A stretch of DNA of 64,000 bases from CBDATB01 sp965199745 (lineage in GTDB: Bacteria; Bacteroidota; Bacteroidia; Cytophagales; Flammeovirgaceae). The notes under the pieces were generated by a model. It was not told the DNA's origin. It made no database searches and saw only the letters and a program-made list of their open reading frames with translations. The position numbers and the translations under genes were made by a program. The DNA is taken from NCBI GenBank assembly GCA_965199745.1, contig CBDATB010000012.1, positions 372,001 through 436,000 on the forward strand. Direction: 5' to 3'. Shown here piece by piece: positions 8,919 to 17,790 of the stretch (position 1 is the first letter of the stretch; each line of letters begins with the position of its first letter).

Positions 8919-10739
8919 CTAGTGCTGCATTTCATGTTTCGGCTTTTGAGAATGGTCTGGTCTATTTTGAGGAATAAAGTCTTCTTCTGCCCCTGGCTTA
9001 CTATAGTCGTAAGGCCAGCGATACACTGTTGGTATAGCTCCTGGCCAGTTTCCATGACCTATCTTAACCGGTGTAGTCCACTCTAGCGTATTTGAACGCC
9101 ATGGATTCGTGGGAGCTATTTTGCCTTTAAATATACTAAAGAAGAAATTGAATATAAATATAAATTGTACACCTACCGTAACCACGGCAGCAATACTGAT
9201 AACATAGTTAAGATCAACAAAATTACTAGTAAAATCAAAGTTTGTAAAAGAATAGTACCTTCTGGGATAGCCAGCGATGCCCATATAATGCATTGGGAAG
9301 AAGATAAGATAAGCTCCGACAAAGCTGAGCCAAAAATGTATATAACCCAAAGTGTTATTCATCATTCTGCCGAACATTTTTGGAAACCAATGGTACACGC
9401 CGGCAAGTGTCCCAAAAAATGCTGCTACACCCATAACAATATGAAAGTGAGCAACCACGAAATAAGTGTCGTGCAATTGTATGTCGAGTGCTGTATTTCC
9501 TAAGACAATACCAGTAATACCGCCTGAGATGAACATGGAAACTAAGCCAATAGAAAACAGCATGGCAGGGGTGAATACAATATTGCCTCGCCAGAGTGTG
9601 GTAATATAATTGAAGACCTTAATGGCAGAAGGCACGGCAATGATCAGGGTAAGAATCATAAAGACTGTTCCTAAGAAGGGGTTCATTCCTGATACAAACA
9701 TGTGGTGTGCCCAGACAATAAAAGAAAGAAAAGCAATACCGACCAACGACATGATCATGGCGTGGTAGCCGAAAATAGGTTTCCTGGAGTTGGTGGCTAT
9801 AATTTCTGAAGTTATTCCCAAAGCCGGAAGCATAACAATATATACTTCGGGATGTCCTAAAAACCAAAATAAATGTTGGAATAGAATAGGGCTACCGCCT
9901 ACATTGTGTAGTGCTTCGCCGCCGATATAAATTTCGGAAAGAAAGAAGCTTGTTCCAAAACTTCTGTCAAATACCAATAATAGTGCTGCTGATAAAAGGA
10001 CTGGAAATGACAGCAAGCCGATAATAGCAGTAATAAAGAATGCCCAAATTGTTAGAGGCATCCTGAAGAAACTCATCCCTTGAGTTCTTAGGTTGATTAC
10101 GGTACTGATATAGTTGATACCCGCCATGAGCATAGAGGCAATGAATATCGCCATACTGATTAGCCACAGCGTCATACCCAAGCCTGAACCCGGCATAGCT
10201 TGCGGCAGTGCGCTTAATGGAGGATAAATTACCCATCCCCCTGAGGCAGGTCCTGTTGAAATGAATAAGGAAATGAACATAATAACACTTGATATGAAGA
10301 AGAACCAATAAGAGAGCATATTCATAAAACCCGAAGCCATATCCCTAGCACCAATTTGTAGTGGAATGAGTAAGTTGCTGAAAGTGCCGCTTAGCCCAGC
10401 AGTTAATACAAAAAATACCATAATAGTGCCGTGCATAGTTACAGCTGCTAGATAAAACTCTTGAGACATTTTTCCTTGATCATCGATCCAGCCACCCAAT
10501 ATAGGCTGAATCCAGCTTAAATCGGCTTCGGGAAAACCCAATTGAATTCTAAAAATAACTGATAGCAAGCCGCCAATTATTGCCCAAAATATTCCCGTAA
10601 TTAAGAATTGTTTTGAGATAACTTTGTGGTCGGTAGAGAAGACGTATTTAGTCCAGAAGTTTCCTTCGTGGTGTTCGTGTTCCTCTTGGTGTAAGTCCGA
10701 TACATCTATTGGTTCGTTTTGCAAATTTTCTAATGGCAT
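8919..10739 (-). CDS. ctaD: cytochrome c oxidase subunit I
   Basis: The catalytic subunit of an aa3/caa3-type haem-copper oxidase in the inner membrane; it reduces oxygen to water and pumps protons. All metal ligands are visible: H103 (low-spin haem), HPEVY at 296-300 (the Cu-B His and the cross-linked Tyr), H345 and H346 (Cu-B), and H431 and H433 (haem a3 and haem a). The HPEVY tyrosine places it in the A family of oxidases. The 606 residues include a His-rich, hydrophilic N-terminal tail of about 30 residues. It lies 60 bases after the subunit II gene in one operon. Subunits III and IV are not in the window. Confidence 0.97.
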   Translation of the reverse strand: MPLENLQNEPIDVSDLHQEEHEHHEGNFWTKYVFSTDHKVISKQFLITGIFWAIIGGLLSVIFRIQLGFPEADLSWIQPILGGWIDDQGKMSQEFYLAAVTMHGTIMVFFVLTAGLSGTFSNLLIPLQIGARDMASGFMNMLSYWFFFISSVIMFISLFISTGPASGGWVIYPPLSALPQAMPGSGLGMTLWLISMAIFIASMLMAGINYISTVINLRTQGMSFFRMPLTIWAFFITAIIGLLSFPVLLSAALLLVFDRSFGTSFFLSEIYIGGEALHNVGGSPILFQHLFWFLGHPEVYIVMLPALGITSEIIATNSRKPIFGYHAMIMSLVGIAFLSFIVWAHHMFVSGMNPFLGTVFMILTLIIAVPSAIKVFNYITTLWRGNIVFTPAMLFSIGLVSMFISGGITGIVLGNTALDIQLHDTYFVVAHFHIVMGVAAFFGTLAGVYHWFPKMFGRMMNNTLGYIHFWLSFVGAYLIFFPMHYMGIAGYPRRYYSFTNFDFTSNFVDLNYVISIAAVVTVGVQFIFIFNFFFSIFKGKIAPTNPWRSNTLEWTTPVKIGHGNWPGAIPTVYRWPYDYSKPGAEEDFIPQNRPDHSQKPKHEMQH

Positions 10740-10799
10740 AATTTTTTTTAATTTAGGGTGAAATTTAATACTATTTTCAAATTACAATGAGAAGAAACG

Positions 10800-11879
10800 T
10801 TAGTTTTCAGTATTAATCACTAGATTTTTTTCATTCTCCTCGGCTAATACCTGTGCTACATATTCGGGGTTTTTACTTGCCCATGGTTCTTGCTCGCTAT
10901 ACCATTTTTGAAACTCTTCAGGTTCTTCCACAATAATTATCATACGCATAGCAAAGTGACCACTGCCGCAAACCTCTGTACAGGCGAGTTCATAATTAAA
11001 GTTTTGCCATTTGGGTACTTCTGTATCTGTGTCTATTTCTTGCCATACAGGATTCTTGCTGAGTTCTTCACGCATTTCTGCTGTGGTTTTCGTAGGCGTA
11101 AACCAGAAATGTGTTTTCATGCCCGGCACGGCATCCATCTTGAGTCTGAAGTGAGGCATAAAGACACTGTGTAACACATCACGCGAGCGAATATCTAGTT
11201 GTACGGGACGACCTTTGGGTAAATGTATTTCACGGGGCATAAAATCATCTCGACTTTTCACGTCAACAAAATCAACACCCATTGAGTTGGTTGCGTCTAT
11301 TTTACGAAAATTATGATTGCCCAGTTTACCATCTTTTCCAGGATATCTTACTTGCCAGTTAAACTGCTTACCCATAATTTCTAGCACTACTGAATCTTGT
11401 GGTCGTGTGTACATAGTGTCGTGCCAGGTACGCCAGCCTAAAAATACTAAAACAAACATAGTAATGGCCGGCACTATAGTCCAGATAATTTCTAGTTTAT
11501 CATTATCGGGATAGAAATAGGCTTGTCTGCTCTTTTTGTATCTATAAGTGTAAGAAAACAAAAATAATAATAAGTGAGTAATCACAAATACAGCACCAAT
11601 TATAGCAATGGTTACCCAAAACAAGAAATCGGTTTTCTTACCATGTATAGAGGCAGCTTCAGGCAATAAATAGTCACTCGCTACGTTCGAATACCATATA
11701 ATTGCACCTATGCCAATGATGAAGGATATGGGAAATAAAATGGCATTTACTTTATTGCCGGTATCTGTTCTTTGATTAGATTCACCCTTGGCAATACTCA
11801 ACAGGGATAAAATTCTGTAAACCACTCCCAAAATGACACAAAACAGAACGAAGCCAGTAACGATTAAAAAAATATTCAT
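10800..11879 (-). CDS. ctaC: cytochrome c oxidase subunit II
   Basis: This subunit carries the Cu-A centre that takes electrons from cytochrome c and passes them to subunit I. Cu-A ligands are intact: H237, C300, C304, H308 and M311 (motif CTEVCGSGHFAM). About four hydrophobic segments precede the periplasmic cupredoxin domain, more than the usual two, which is typical of Bacteroidota subunit II of about 350 residues. In many Bacteroidota the alternative complex III genes (actABCDEF) stand directly upstream; here the upstream neighbour is a divergent DUF4340 gene. No C-terminal cytochrome c domain is present, so electrons must come from a separate cytochrome. Confidence 0.96.
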   Translation of the reverse strand: MNIFLIVTGFVLFCVILGVVYRILSLLSIAKGESNQRTDTGNKVNAILFPISFIIGIGAIIWYSNVASDYLLPEAASIHGKKTDFLFWVTIAIIGAVFVITHLLLFLFSYTYRYKKSRQAYFYPDNDKLEIIWTIVPAITMFVLVFLGWRTWHDTMYTRPQDSVVLEIMGKQFNWQVRYPGKDGKLGNHNFRKIDATNSMGVDFVDVKSRDDFMPREIHLPKGRPVQLDIRSRDVLHSVFMPHFRLKMDAVPGMKTHFWFTPTKTTAEMREELSKNPVWQEIDTDTEVPKWQNFNYELACTEVCGSGHFAMRMIIIVEEPEEFQKWYSEQEPWASKNPEYVAQVLAEENEKNLVINTEN

Positions 11880-12232
11880 GGAGATAATTTTTAAGAGGTT
11901 TATAATGCATTTGTTGGAATTTTATTTTCAACACAAAAATGAATATAAATGTTATTTTTTTACCTTCTTTTGCAAAAAAATGAAATTTCTGTTTGGTCAT
12001 TTAATTTTGAGAACCTATAAATAATACAATTTTACCTACCTTCAAACAGTTCATTTAATGAATTTTGCCAGAACGGTACTAAAGCAGAATTATTTTTTGC
12101 TTCTCCGGATTTCATAAACAATGAAGAATATAAAAAATGATGCTACATGAGCCTCAAAAAGCTCCTTTTTAATAAAATCTAATCCAGAAATGATGTTATT
12201 TTAAGAAAATAATTTGCCTTGACCTGAAAAAC
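11880..12232. other. divergent intergenic region, ctaC / DUF4340 gene
   Basis: This 353-base AT-rich region must hold the divergent promoters of the oxidase operon and the DUF4340 gene. It contains a perfect 13-base palindrome, TTCATT-T-AATGAA, at 12050-12062, and TAATTTG near 12211-12217, which resembles a -7 box with one base missing. I see no ORF or RNA gene in it. Confidence 0.4.
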
Positions 12233-13153
12233 ATGAATACTAAACTCAACCGATTGATATTGCTCAACGCAATATTGTTATTATTTTTGATTCTTTCATT
12301 GAATATGCCCAGACGTTCGGATTCAACGACAACTAATCATTTTTTGTTCTCTCTCCGCGACATATCCGCAATAGATAGGCTACTTATTGGCTCAGTAGTT
12401 TTGGAAAAGCAGCAAAATGGTCAGTGGATTGTGAACAATAAATACGCGGTTGAGCCTGCCAAGATTCGTTTATTACTGGAAGCGATGCAGAATATTGAAG
12501 TAAAGAAAAATGTGCCACAATCATTGGTGACCTATGCTGATGAAAAGCTATCCTTAGCAGCTAGTACAGTACAGGCTTATAGTGGTTCAACTTTAATCAA
12601 ATCATACCAAATATTTGGAGATAAGCAAGATACTTATGCACGCATAGCAGATAAAGGTGGGTCTTATATAGTACACTTACCCGGTTACTTTGGTGATTTT
12701 TATCAGCTTTATGTAGTTGATGAATGGGAATGGCGTAATAAGGTAGTGCTTCGTACAGAATGGCGTACTTTAAAAAGACTGAGCGTTGATTATCATCAAG
12801 ATGAAGAAAATAGCTTTGCAATAATATTCAATGGAGATTTTCATACAGTAGCGCGGGTTATCCAACTCGATTCGGCAAAAGTCTATGATTATGTCAGTTT
12901 ATACGGATACTTTAAAGCCCTCTCTTTTCTTCGCGATTCTGAGTTGGTAAAAGACAGCCTTAAAGTAAATGCACCCTTGATTTGTACCATTAATTTAGAA
13001 GATTTATATCCTGATAGAAATGATACTTTGTCTATTTATCCGGGCTATACTTTTTTTTATGGCGTATCGAACAAAACGGGAGAGGTGGCTACGCTCAGTA
13101 AAAATTTGATGCGCAGAGTGTTAGTCAATAGGAATTATTTCATGAGAAAGTAG
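12233..13153 (+). CDS. DUF4340 domain protein, membrane-anchored
   Basis: One N-terminal membrane helix (about residues 7-24) is followed by a periplasmic domain of about 280 residues that matches the DUF4340 pattern (an early GSVVLEKQQNGQWIV strand pair, then a repeat of similar strands). In many bacteria DUF4340 proteins are encoded beside GldG-type ABC components and are thought to act with them at the envelope. Here gldG is about 37 kb away, so any such link is inference. It converges with thyA with only 9 bases between the two stops. Confidence 0.7.
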   Translation: MNTKLNRLILLNAILLLFLILSLNMPRRSDSTTTNHFLFSLRDISAIDRLLIGSVVLEKQQNGQWIVNNKYAVEPAKIRLLLEAMQNIEVKKNVPQSLVTYADEKLSLAASTVQAYSGSTLIKSYQIFGDKQDTYARIADKGGSYIVHLPGYFGDFYQLYVVDEWEWRNKVVLRTEWRTLKRLSVDYHQDEENSFAIIFNGDFHTVARVIQLDSAKVYDYVSLYGYFKALSFLRDSELVKDSLKVNAPLICTINLEDLYPDRNDTLSIYPGYTFFYGVSNKTGEVATLSKNLMRRVLVNRNYFMRK

Positions 13154-13162
13154 CACGTATGC

Positions 13163-13957
13163 TCAAACTGCCACAGGTGCTCTAATACTTGGATAACATA
13201 CGTAATTTTGTATATTGAAGTCTTCATACTGATAGTCAAAAATACTGTCTGGTTTCCTATTTATTTGAAGGTGAGGCAGACTTTTAGGTTTCCTACCGAG
13301 TTGCTTTTTGGCTTGCTCTATGTGGTTTTTATAAAGATGTACATCGCCGCCCGTCCAGACGAAATCTCCGACTATTAAATCACACTGCTGAGCAATCATG
13401 TGTGTGAGTAGGGCGTAAGAAGCAATATTGAAGGGTACTCCTAAGAAGAAATCGGCACTGCGTTGGTAAAGCTGGCAAGAGAGCTTGCCATTAGCCACAT
13501 AAAATTGGAAAATTATATGGCAAGGTGCTAGTGCCATATTTTCCAAGTCTGCCACATTCCAGGCACTTACGATTAGCCGCCGAGAGTCAGGATTATTTTT
13601 AATCTGTGAGATAACTTTTTCAATTTGGTCAATACTTTTGCCATCGGGTGTGAGCCAACAACGCCATTGCTTGCCATACACAGACCCCAGATTGCCTGCT
13701 TTGTCTGCCCACTCGTCCCAAATTGTAACTTTGTTTTCGTGTAGGTAGCCAATATTTGTATCGCCTCGCAAAAACCACAGTAACTCGTAAATAATAGAGC
13801 GAATATGTAGTTTTTTTGTTGTTACTAACGGAAAGCCCAGCGATAAGTCAAAGCGCATTTGCCGCCCAAATAGCGAGTGGGTGCCTATGCCGGTACGGTC
13901 ATCTTTATCAACGCCATGGTCGATGATCTCTTGTAGTATATTTAGATATTGTTTCAT
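13163..13957 (-). CDS. thyA: thymidylate synthase
   Basis: Converts dUMP to dTMP using methylene-tetrahydrofolate. The 264 residues match the E. coli enzyme length exactly. The catalytic Cys146 lies in ALAPCH, and the motifs DPDSRR-like (NPDSRRLIVSAWNV), QRSADFFLGVPFN and the dUMP-binding DVHLYKNH are present. I chose the ATG at 13955-13957; an in-frame TTG two codons earlier is less likely because MKQYL matches the E. coli N-terminus. The usual partner gene folA (dihydrofolate reductase) is not adjacent; thyA follows the DUF4301 gene by 9 bases and is probably co-transcribed with it. Confidence 0.97.
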   Translation of the reverse strand: MKQYLNILQEIIDHGVDKDDRTGIGTHSLFGRQMRFDLSLGFPLVTTKKLHIRSIIYELLWFLRGDTNIGYLHENKVTIWDEWADKAGNLGSVYGKQWRCWLTPDGKSIDQIEKVISQIKNNPDSRRLIVSAWNVADLENMALAPCHIIFQFYVANGKLSCQLYQRSADFFLGVPFNIASYALLTHMIAQQCDLIVGDFVWTGGDVHLYKNHIEQAKKQLGRKPKSLPHLQINRKPDSIFDYQYEDFNIQNYVCYPSIRAPVAV

Positions 13958-13966
13958 ACCCAAATA

Positions 13967-15511
13967 TTAGACTAGTGATTGTTGCTTTGAAACATTCATC
14001 TGGTGGTTTTCCCTGAGTAAATCATAAACTGTTTTTACTGGATTGAATGTGATAGCGGGTACTTCCACAAAAATAGTATTCCAGTCAGACATAGCACCGT
14101 TCCATAGTCCGGGAAGTTCTTGTACTTTGAGTACTTTTCCATTTTTCGATTTTTGGCTAATAAATCCTGTTTGAGCGTCTCTATATTGTAATAGATCAAA
14201 TTTTTCCCCTTGGTAATCTTTGATAGCACAAACTAAATCAACTGGGTTGAAGTGAGTAGCCTGCTTGATCGTAATCTGTTTATCTGATTGTGTGGTATTT
14301 ATTTGATTAGCCTCTGCAATCTGCAGAGAAATGCTACCGTCAGGATTATTTGCCCAAAAGGGACCGCCACCGGGTTCTCCTTCATTTTTTACCATGCCAC
14401 AAACCCTGATTGGTCTGTGTAGTTTTTTTCTGAAGTAGATTATTTTTTCTTTATTGTTATAGTTTCTAAAATCTGGTGGTAGAATAATATATAATGCTGT
14501 CTGGAGAAAATCTTCCAATTCTTCTGTCAGCCCTACTGTGTTTTTGTCGAGCTTTCTCAGATATGAAAATATTTTTTCTTGCACTGCTAAGAGCAGCCCT
14601 GCGAGTATTTTTTTATAACGAATAGTTTCTTGTTTTAATCTACCATGCACTACATTATCAATGTTTTTAATAAAAATAATATCGGCATCTATTTGGTTTA
14701 GGTTTTCTATCAAAGCGCCGTGTCCGCCTGGTCTGAATAATAGCGAACCGTCTTCATTTCTGAAAGGCTCATTATTTTCATTTACAGCAATAGTGTCGGT
14801 AGCAGGTTTTTGTATAGAGAAGGAAATATTATATTTTACGTTTAGCTCTTTTTCATAGCTTTTTAATATCATTCTTATTTTTTCAGAAAATTTTTTTAAA
14901 TGTTCGGGAGAAATTGTAAAGTGTAGATGAACTTTTTGTGCTGTGTCTTTGGTGTAGTTTGCACCTTCTATCAAATGTTCTTCTAGGGCAGTTTTTTCGT
15001 CTTTAGCGTATTGATGAAAAAAAATAAGTCCTTTGGGCATGTTTTCGTAATTGAGTCCGGATTTGTCCAACAAAATCGATAAAATATCAAGGTAGTTTTT
15101 ACTGTCTATTGCCTCACTTAGCGTATATCCTTTACGTTGCTGGAAAATACTTTTTAGCGTTTTGTAAAAAGCAAAAGAAGGTAGTTTTTCAAAAAAATCA
15201 GAATCGAGAAAATTTTGTTTTCCTGCTAAAATGTCGTTTTGGAACTCAAATAGTGATTTAAACATCCTGGTAGCTGCACCTGATGCGGGAGTAAATTTTA
15301 GAAACTTGATACGGGCTAAATATTTTTCATAAAGAGCTAGATAGTGAGTAGATTCATCACCACTTATTTGCTGAATACCATTACCGATAGTTGCTGGAGC
15401 GACAACTGCTAAAAAGGGAAACCCTTCGCGGAAATTACGGATTTGTTTTTCGATTGAATTAAAGCTAATCCCTCTGTCTTTAATTTGTTTTTTGTCTTGT
15501 GTTGTAAACAT
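13967..15511 (-). CDS. DUF4301 family protein
   Basis: A 514-residue cytoplasmic protein matching the Bacteroidota family DUF4301. Function is not established. Two segments resemble sugar nucleotidyltransferases: TPASGAATRMFKSL near residue 80, like the nucleotide-binding loop, and RPGGHGALIENLNQID followed by IFIKNIDN near 250-290, like UDP-sugar pyrophosphorylases. I infer a nucleotidyltransferase-like fold. It is the first gene of a unit with thyA (9-base gap). A TATATTTG box at 15592-15599 is a possible promoter. Confidence 0.75.
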   Translation of the reverse strand: MFTTQDKKQIKDRGISFNSIEKQIRNFREGFPFLAVVAPATIGNGIQQISGDESTHYLALYEKYLARIKFLKFTPASGAATRMFKSLFEFQNDILAGKQNFLDSDFFEKLPSFAFYKTLKSIFQQRKGYTLSEAIDSKNYLDILSILLDKSGLNYENMPKGLIFFHQYAKDEKTALEEHLIEGANYTKDTAQKVHLHFTISPEHLKKFSEKIRMILKSYEKELNVKYNISFSIQKPATDTIAVNENNEPFRNEDGSLLFRPGGHGALIENLNQIDADIIFIKNIDNVVHGRLKQETIRYKKILAGLLLAVQEKIFSYLRKLDKNTVGLTEELEDFLQTALYIILPPDFRNYNNKEKIIYFRKKLHRPIRVCGMVKNEGEPGGGPFWANNPDGSISLQIAEANQINTTQSDKQITIKQATHFNPVDLVCAIKDYQGEKFDLLQYRDAQTGFISQKSKNGKVLKVQELPGLWNGAMSDWNTIFVEVPAITFNPVKTVYDLLRENHQMNVSKQQSLV

Positions 15512-15591
15512 TTTTTAATTTGAAAATAAGGGTAAAGAAAATCAATTAAATCAAAGTGGAAAAGATGTTTTTTTAGCACCAAAAATTTTTC

Positions 15592-15599
15592 CAAATATA
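15592..15599 (-). promoter_or_regulatory. possible -7 box, DUF4301-thyA unit
   Basis: Read on the minus strand the sequence is TATATTTG, a full match to TAnnTTTG, about 80 bases before the DUF4301 start. No well-placed TTG was found upstream. Confidence 0.35.
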
Positions 15600-15688
15600 A
15601 TCTGAGCAATCAGCTTAACTTCTAATTGTTTTTCTTGTTTCGCTGTTTTCTAGCATATTCCAAGCATTTTCATTCAAGGTAATAAATC

Positions 15689-16576
15689 TTACTTGTTGGA
15701 AAGATAAATCCCCAATATAATTAGTAACATCGCAACTAAATGGACGAAATAAAAATGTTCGTTATCAAAAATACCCCATGCAACTGCTACGATAGGGATT
15801 ACATAAGTAACCGAGCTAGCGAAGATAGGAGAGGTCATTTGTAGTAATTTATTAAACATAATAAAGGCAAGTGAAGTACTCAATGTACCCAAAATAAATA
15901 AACAGATAAGTGCCTTCCATGCCCAAGTCTGAGTGCTTGTAATACGGATGAAATCTGTTGTAAATAAATGAATTATCGCGAAGGGACCGACAAAAAACAA
16001 GGCAGCTGACGCAATATGGAGCGGTTTAATATTGTGTAAATAAATCTTCATAATATTAGTATTGGTGGCGTACATAACGGTGGCGAGAACAACAAAAAAA
16101 GCATAATAATTTATTTGCCCAAAACTTTTCATGTCGTTTTTCATTAATATTAGTAGTATTGACCCGGCAAAGCCGATAAATAAACCGAGTATTTGCCGGT
16201 TGCCGTATTGGTTTTTAAAAACCAATACGGCAACTGCCATAGTAAATAAAGGGGTTAGCGCATTGAGAATACCTGTGATTGAACTGGAAATTTGTGTTTG
16301 AGCGGTGGCAAATAAATAAGCAGGAAAAAGATTACCTATTAGCCCACAAATAAATAATATTTTCATTTTCTCTTTAGGGATGTTTCTGAAATGATAAACC
16401 GCCACTGGCAACAAAACTGTGTAAGCAAAACAGACACGCAGCGAACCTACTTGCATAGGCGGGTAAACCTGCAAACCTTTTTTTATGAGAATAAAAGAAC
16501 TACCCCAAATTAAAGATATAACAATAAACAAAAACCAAGGTAAAAATCCCTTGGGGTTTTGGTATTCTCTGGGCAT
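15689..16576 (-). CDS. EamA/DMT-superfamily permease
   Basis: A ten-helix inner-membrane transporter of the drug/metabolite transporter superfamily, with two EamA repeats of five helices each (about residues 10-145 and 155-292). The first helix carries the typical LIWGSSFILIKKGL pattern. At 295 residues it has standard family length. The substrate cannot be predicted. It appears to be monocistronic, and its short leader contains a 13-base-pair inverted repeat (16585-16618) that overlaps the likely promoter. Confidence 0.85.
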   Translation of the reverse strand: MPREYQNPKGFLPWFLFIVISLIWGSSFILIKKGLQVYPPMQVGSLRVCFAYTVLLPVAVYHFRNIPKEKMKILFICGLIGNLFPAYLFATAQTQISSSITGILNALTPLFTMAVAVLVFKNQYGNRQILGLFIGFAGSILLILMKNDMKSFGQINYYAFFVVLATVMYATNTNIMKIYLHNIKPLHIASAALFFVGPFAIIHLFTTDFIRITSTQTWAWKALICLFILGTLSTSLAFIMFNKLLQMTSPIFASSVTYVIPIVAVAWGIFDNEHFYFVHLVAMLLIILGIYLSNK

Positions 16577-16584
16577 ATACTACT

Positions 16585-16618
16585 TGCTTAACTTATGTTT
16601 TCGCAAACATAGTAAGCA
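16585..16618 (-). promoter_or_regulatory. inverted repeat over DMT permease promoter/leader
   Basis: TGCTTA (16585-16590) pairs with TAAGCA (16613-16618), and TATGTTT (16594-16600) pairs with AAACATA (16605-16611) around a TCGC loop; a small asymmetric bulge separates the two stems. On the minus strand TATGTTTG (16611-16604) is a match to TAnnTTTG, about 28 bases before the start codon. It may be an operator or a leader hairpin. Confidence 0.5.
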
Positions 16619-16696
16619 GGAATAGATAAAATACTATTATCCCAGAAATATAATTATGATTATCACAAACTCCTATCAATAAATAGATTGTTATTT

Positions 16697-16704
16697 TAAT
16701 TTTG
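16697..16704 (+). promoter_or_regulatory. possible -7 box, reductase-bshA operon
   Basis: TAATTTTG matches TAnnTTTG and lies 33 bases before the ATG at 16737. The -33 TTG is not clearly present. Confidence 0.4.
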
Positions 16705-16736
16705 TATTTCTAAATAATCCTATCAGTATAAAGTAT

Positions 16737-17780
16737 ATGACAAAATACTATAAATTAAAAGTAAAAAAAGTTATTCAAGAGACGCCCGAGGCGATTACTA
16801 TATACTTTAAGCAGCCTCTTTTCAGAAAAATTAAATATCACTCTGGGCAATTTCTTACCCTTATTGTTAAGGTAGCAGAAAAAGAATACCGAAGATCTTA
16901 TTCTATTTGCACCAGTTTTGGTCTTGATTCGGTAATAGGGGTTACCGTAAAACGGCTGGCAGGAGGTATTGTATCTAATTTTTTGAATGATACGGTTAAA
17001 GCAGGAGATGATATACAAGTTATGGAGCCTACGGGTAATTTTACCTTCATACCCGATAAGAAACTCAAGAGACACATTGTGTTGATTGCGGCAGGAAGTG
17101 GTATTACACCTATATTTTCGATGCTCAAATCGGTGCTTTTGTTTGAACCTTCAAGCTTTGTTTCACTAATATATGCCAATAGAAACCAACAAAGTATTAT
17201 TTTTAAAGAGCTATTGCAAAAGCTCAAAAACGAATTTAAAGATCGTCTACAGGTGCTGACAATATTGAGCCAACCCCAAGTAGGCTGGCAGGGGCTTACA
17301 GGGAGAATAAATAAAGATAAACTAGCAGATATTTTCAGAAGCCTCTCCGTACCAGTCGATAAAAATACAAATTGTTATATTTGCGGTCCCAATGAGTTGA
17401 TGGATGAAGTAAAACTCCGCTTATCTTCTTTAGCTATTTCGGAGCAACAAATATTTACAGAAAGTTTTATAGCTACCCAACCAAAAAATAAAATGCAGGG
17501 ATTTGGGGTAAAGACTGTAAAGATTATTCTCGATGCAAAAGAATATCAGATCACAGTGCCACCTGATAAAAGTATTTTGGAGGCAGCACTAGACAAAAAT
17601 ATTGACGTACCCTTTTCATGCCAGAGCGGTTTGTGTACTGCTTGTCGCGGTTTGCGTAAATCGGGAGAAGTAAAGACGAGCCAACAAGACGGGCTAGGAG
17701 ATGAAGAAATAGCACTAGGTTACGTTCTTACTTGTGGATGTTATCCGATTAGCGATGATGTGGTTATCAAAATAAAGTAA
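16737..17780 (+). CDS. PaaE-like ferredoxin-NADP reductase/ferredoxin fusion
   Basis: A cytoplasmic flavin and iron-sulfur reductase that passes electrons from NAD(P)H to an oxygenase or desaturase. Domains in order: FAD-binding barrel (about 1-105, with RSYSICT), NAD(P)-binding domain (about 110-240, with GSGITP and CGP), and a C-terminal plant-type 2Fe-2S ferredoxin (about 255-347) with C295, C300, C303 and C333. The layout is that of PaaE of phenylacetyl-CoA epoxidase, but no paaABCD genes are present. An electron donor role for the nearby fatty acid desaturase (21.9 kb) is possible but inferred. It starts a tight three-gene unit. Confidence 0.88.
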   Translation: MTKYYKLKVKKVIQETPEAITIYFKQPLFRKIKYHSGQFLTLIVKVAEKEYRRSYSICTSFGLDSVIGVTVKRLAGGIVSNFLNDTVKAGDDIQVMEPTGNFTFIPDKKLKRHIVLIAAGSGITPIFSMLKSVLLFEPSSFVSLIYANRNQQSIIFKELLQKLKNEFKDRLQVLTILSQPQVGWQGLTGRINKDKLADIFRSLSVPVDKNTNCYICGPNELMDEVKLRLSSLAISEQQIFTESFIATQPKNKMQGFGVKTVKIILDAKEYQITVPPDKSILEAALDKNIDVPFSCQSGLCTACRGLRKSGEVKTSQQDGLGDEEIALGYVLTCGCYPISDDVVIKIK

Positions 17781-17790
17781 GTATTTGTTT

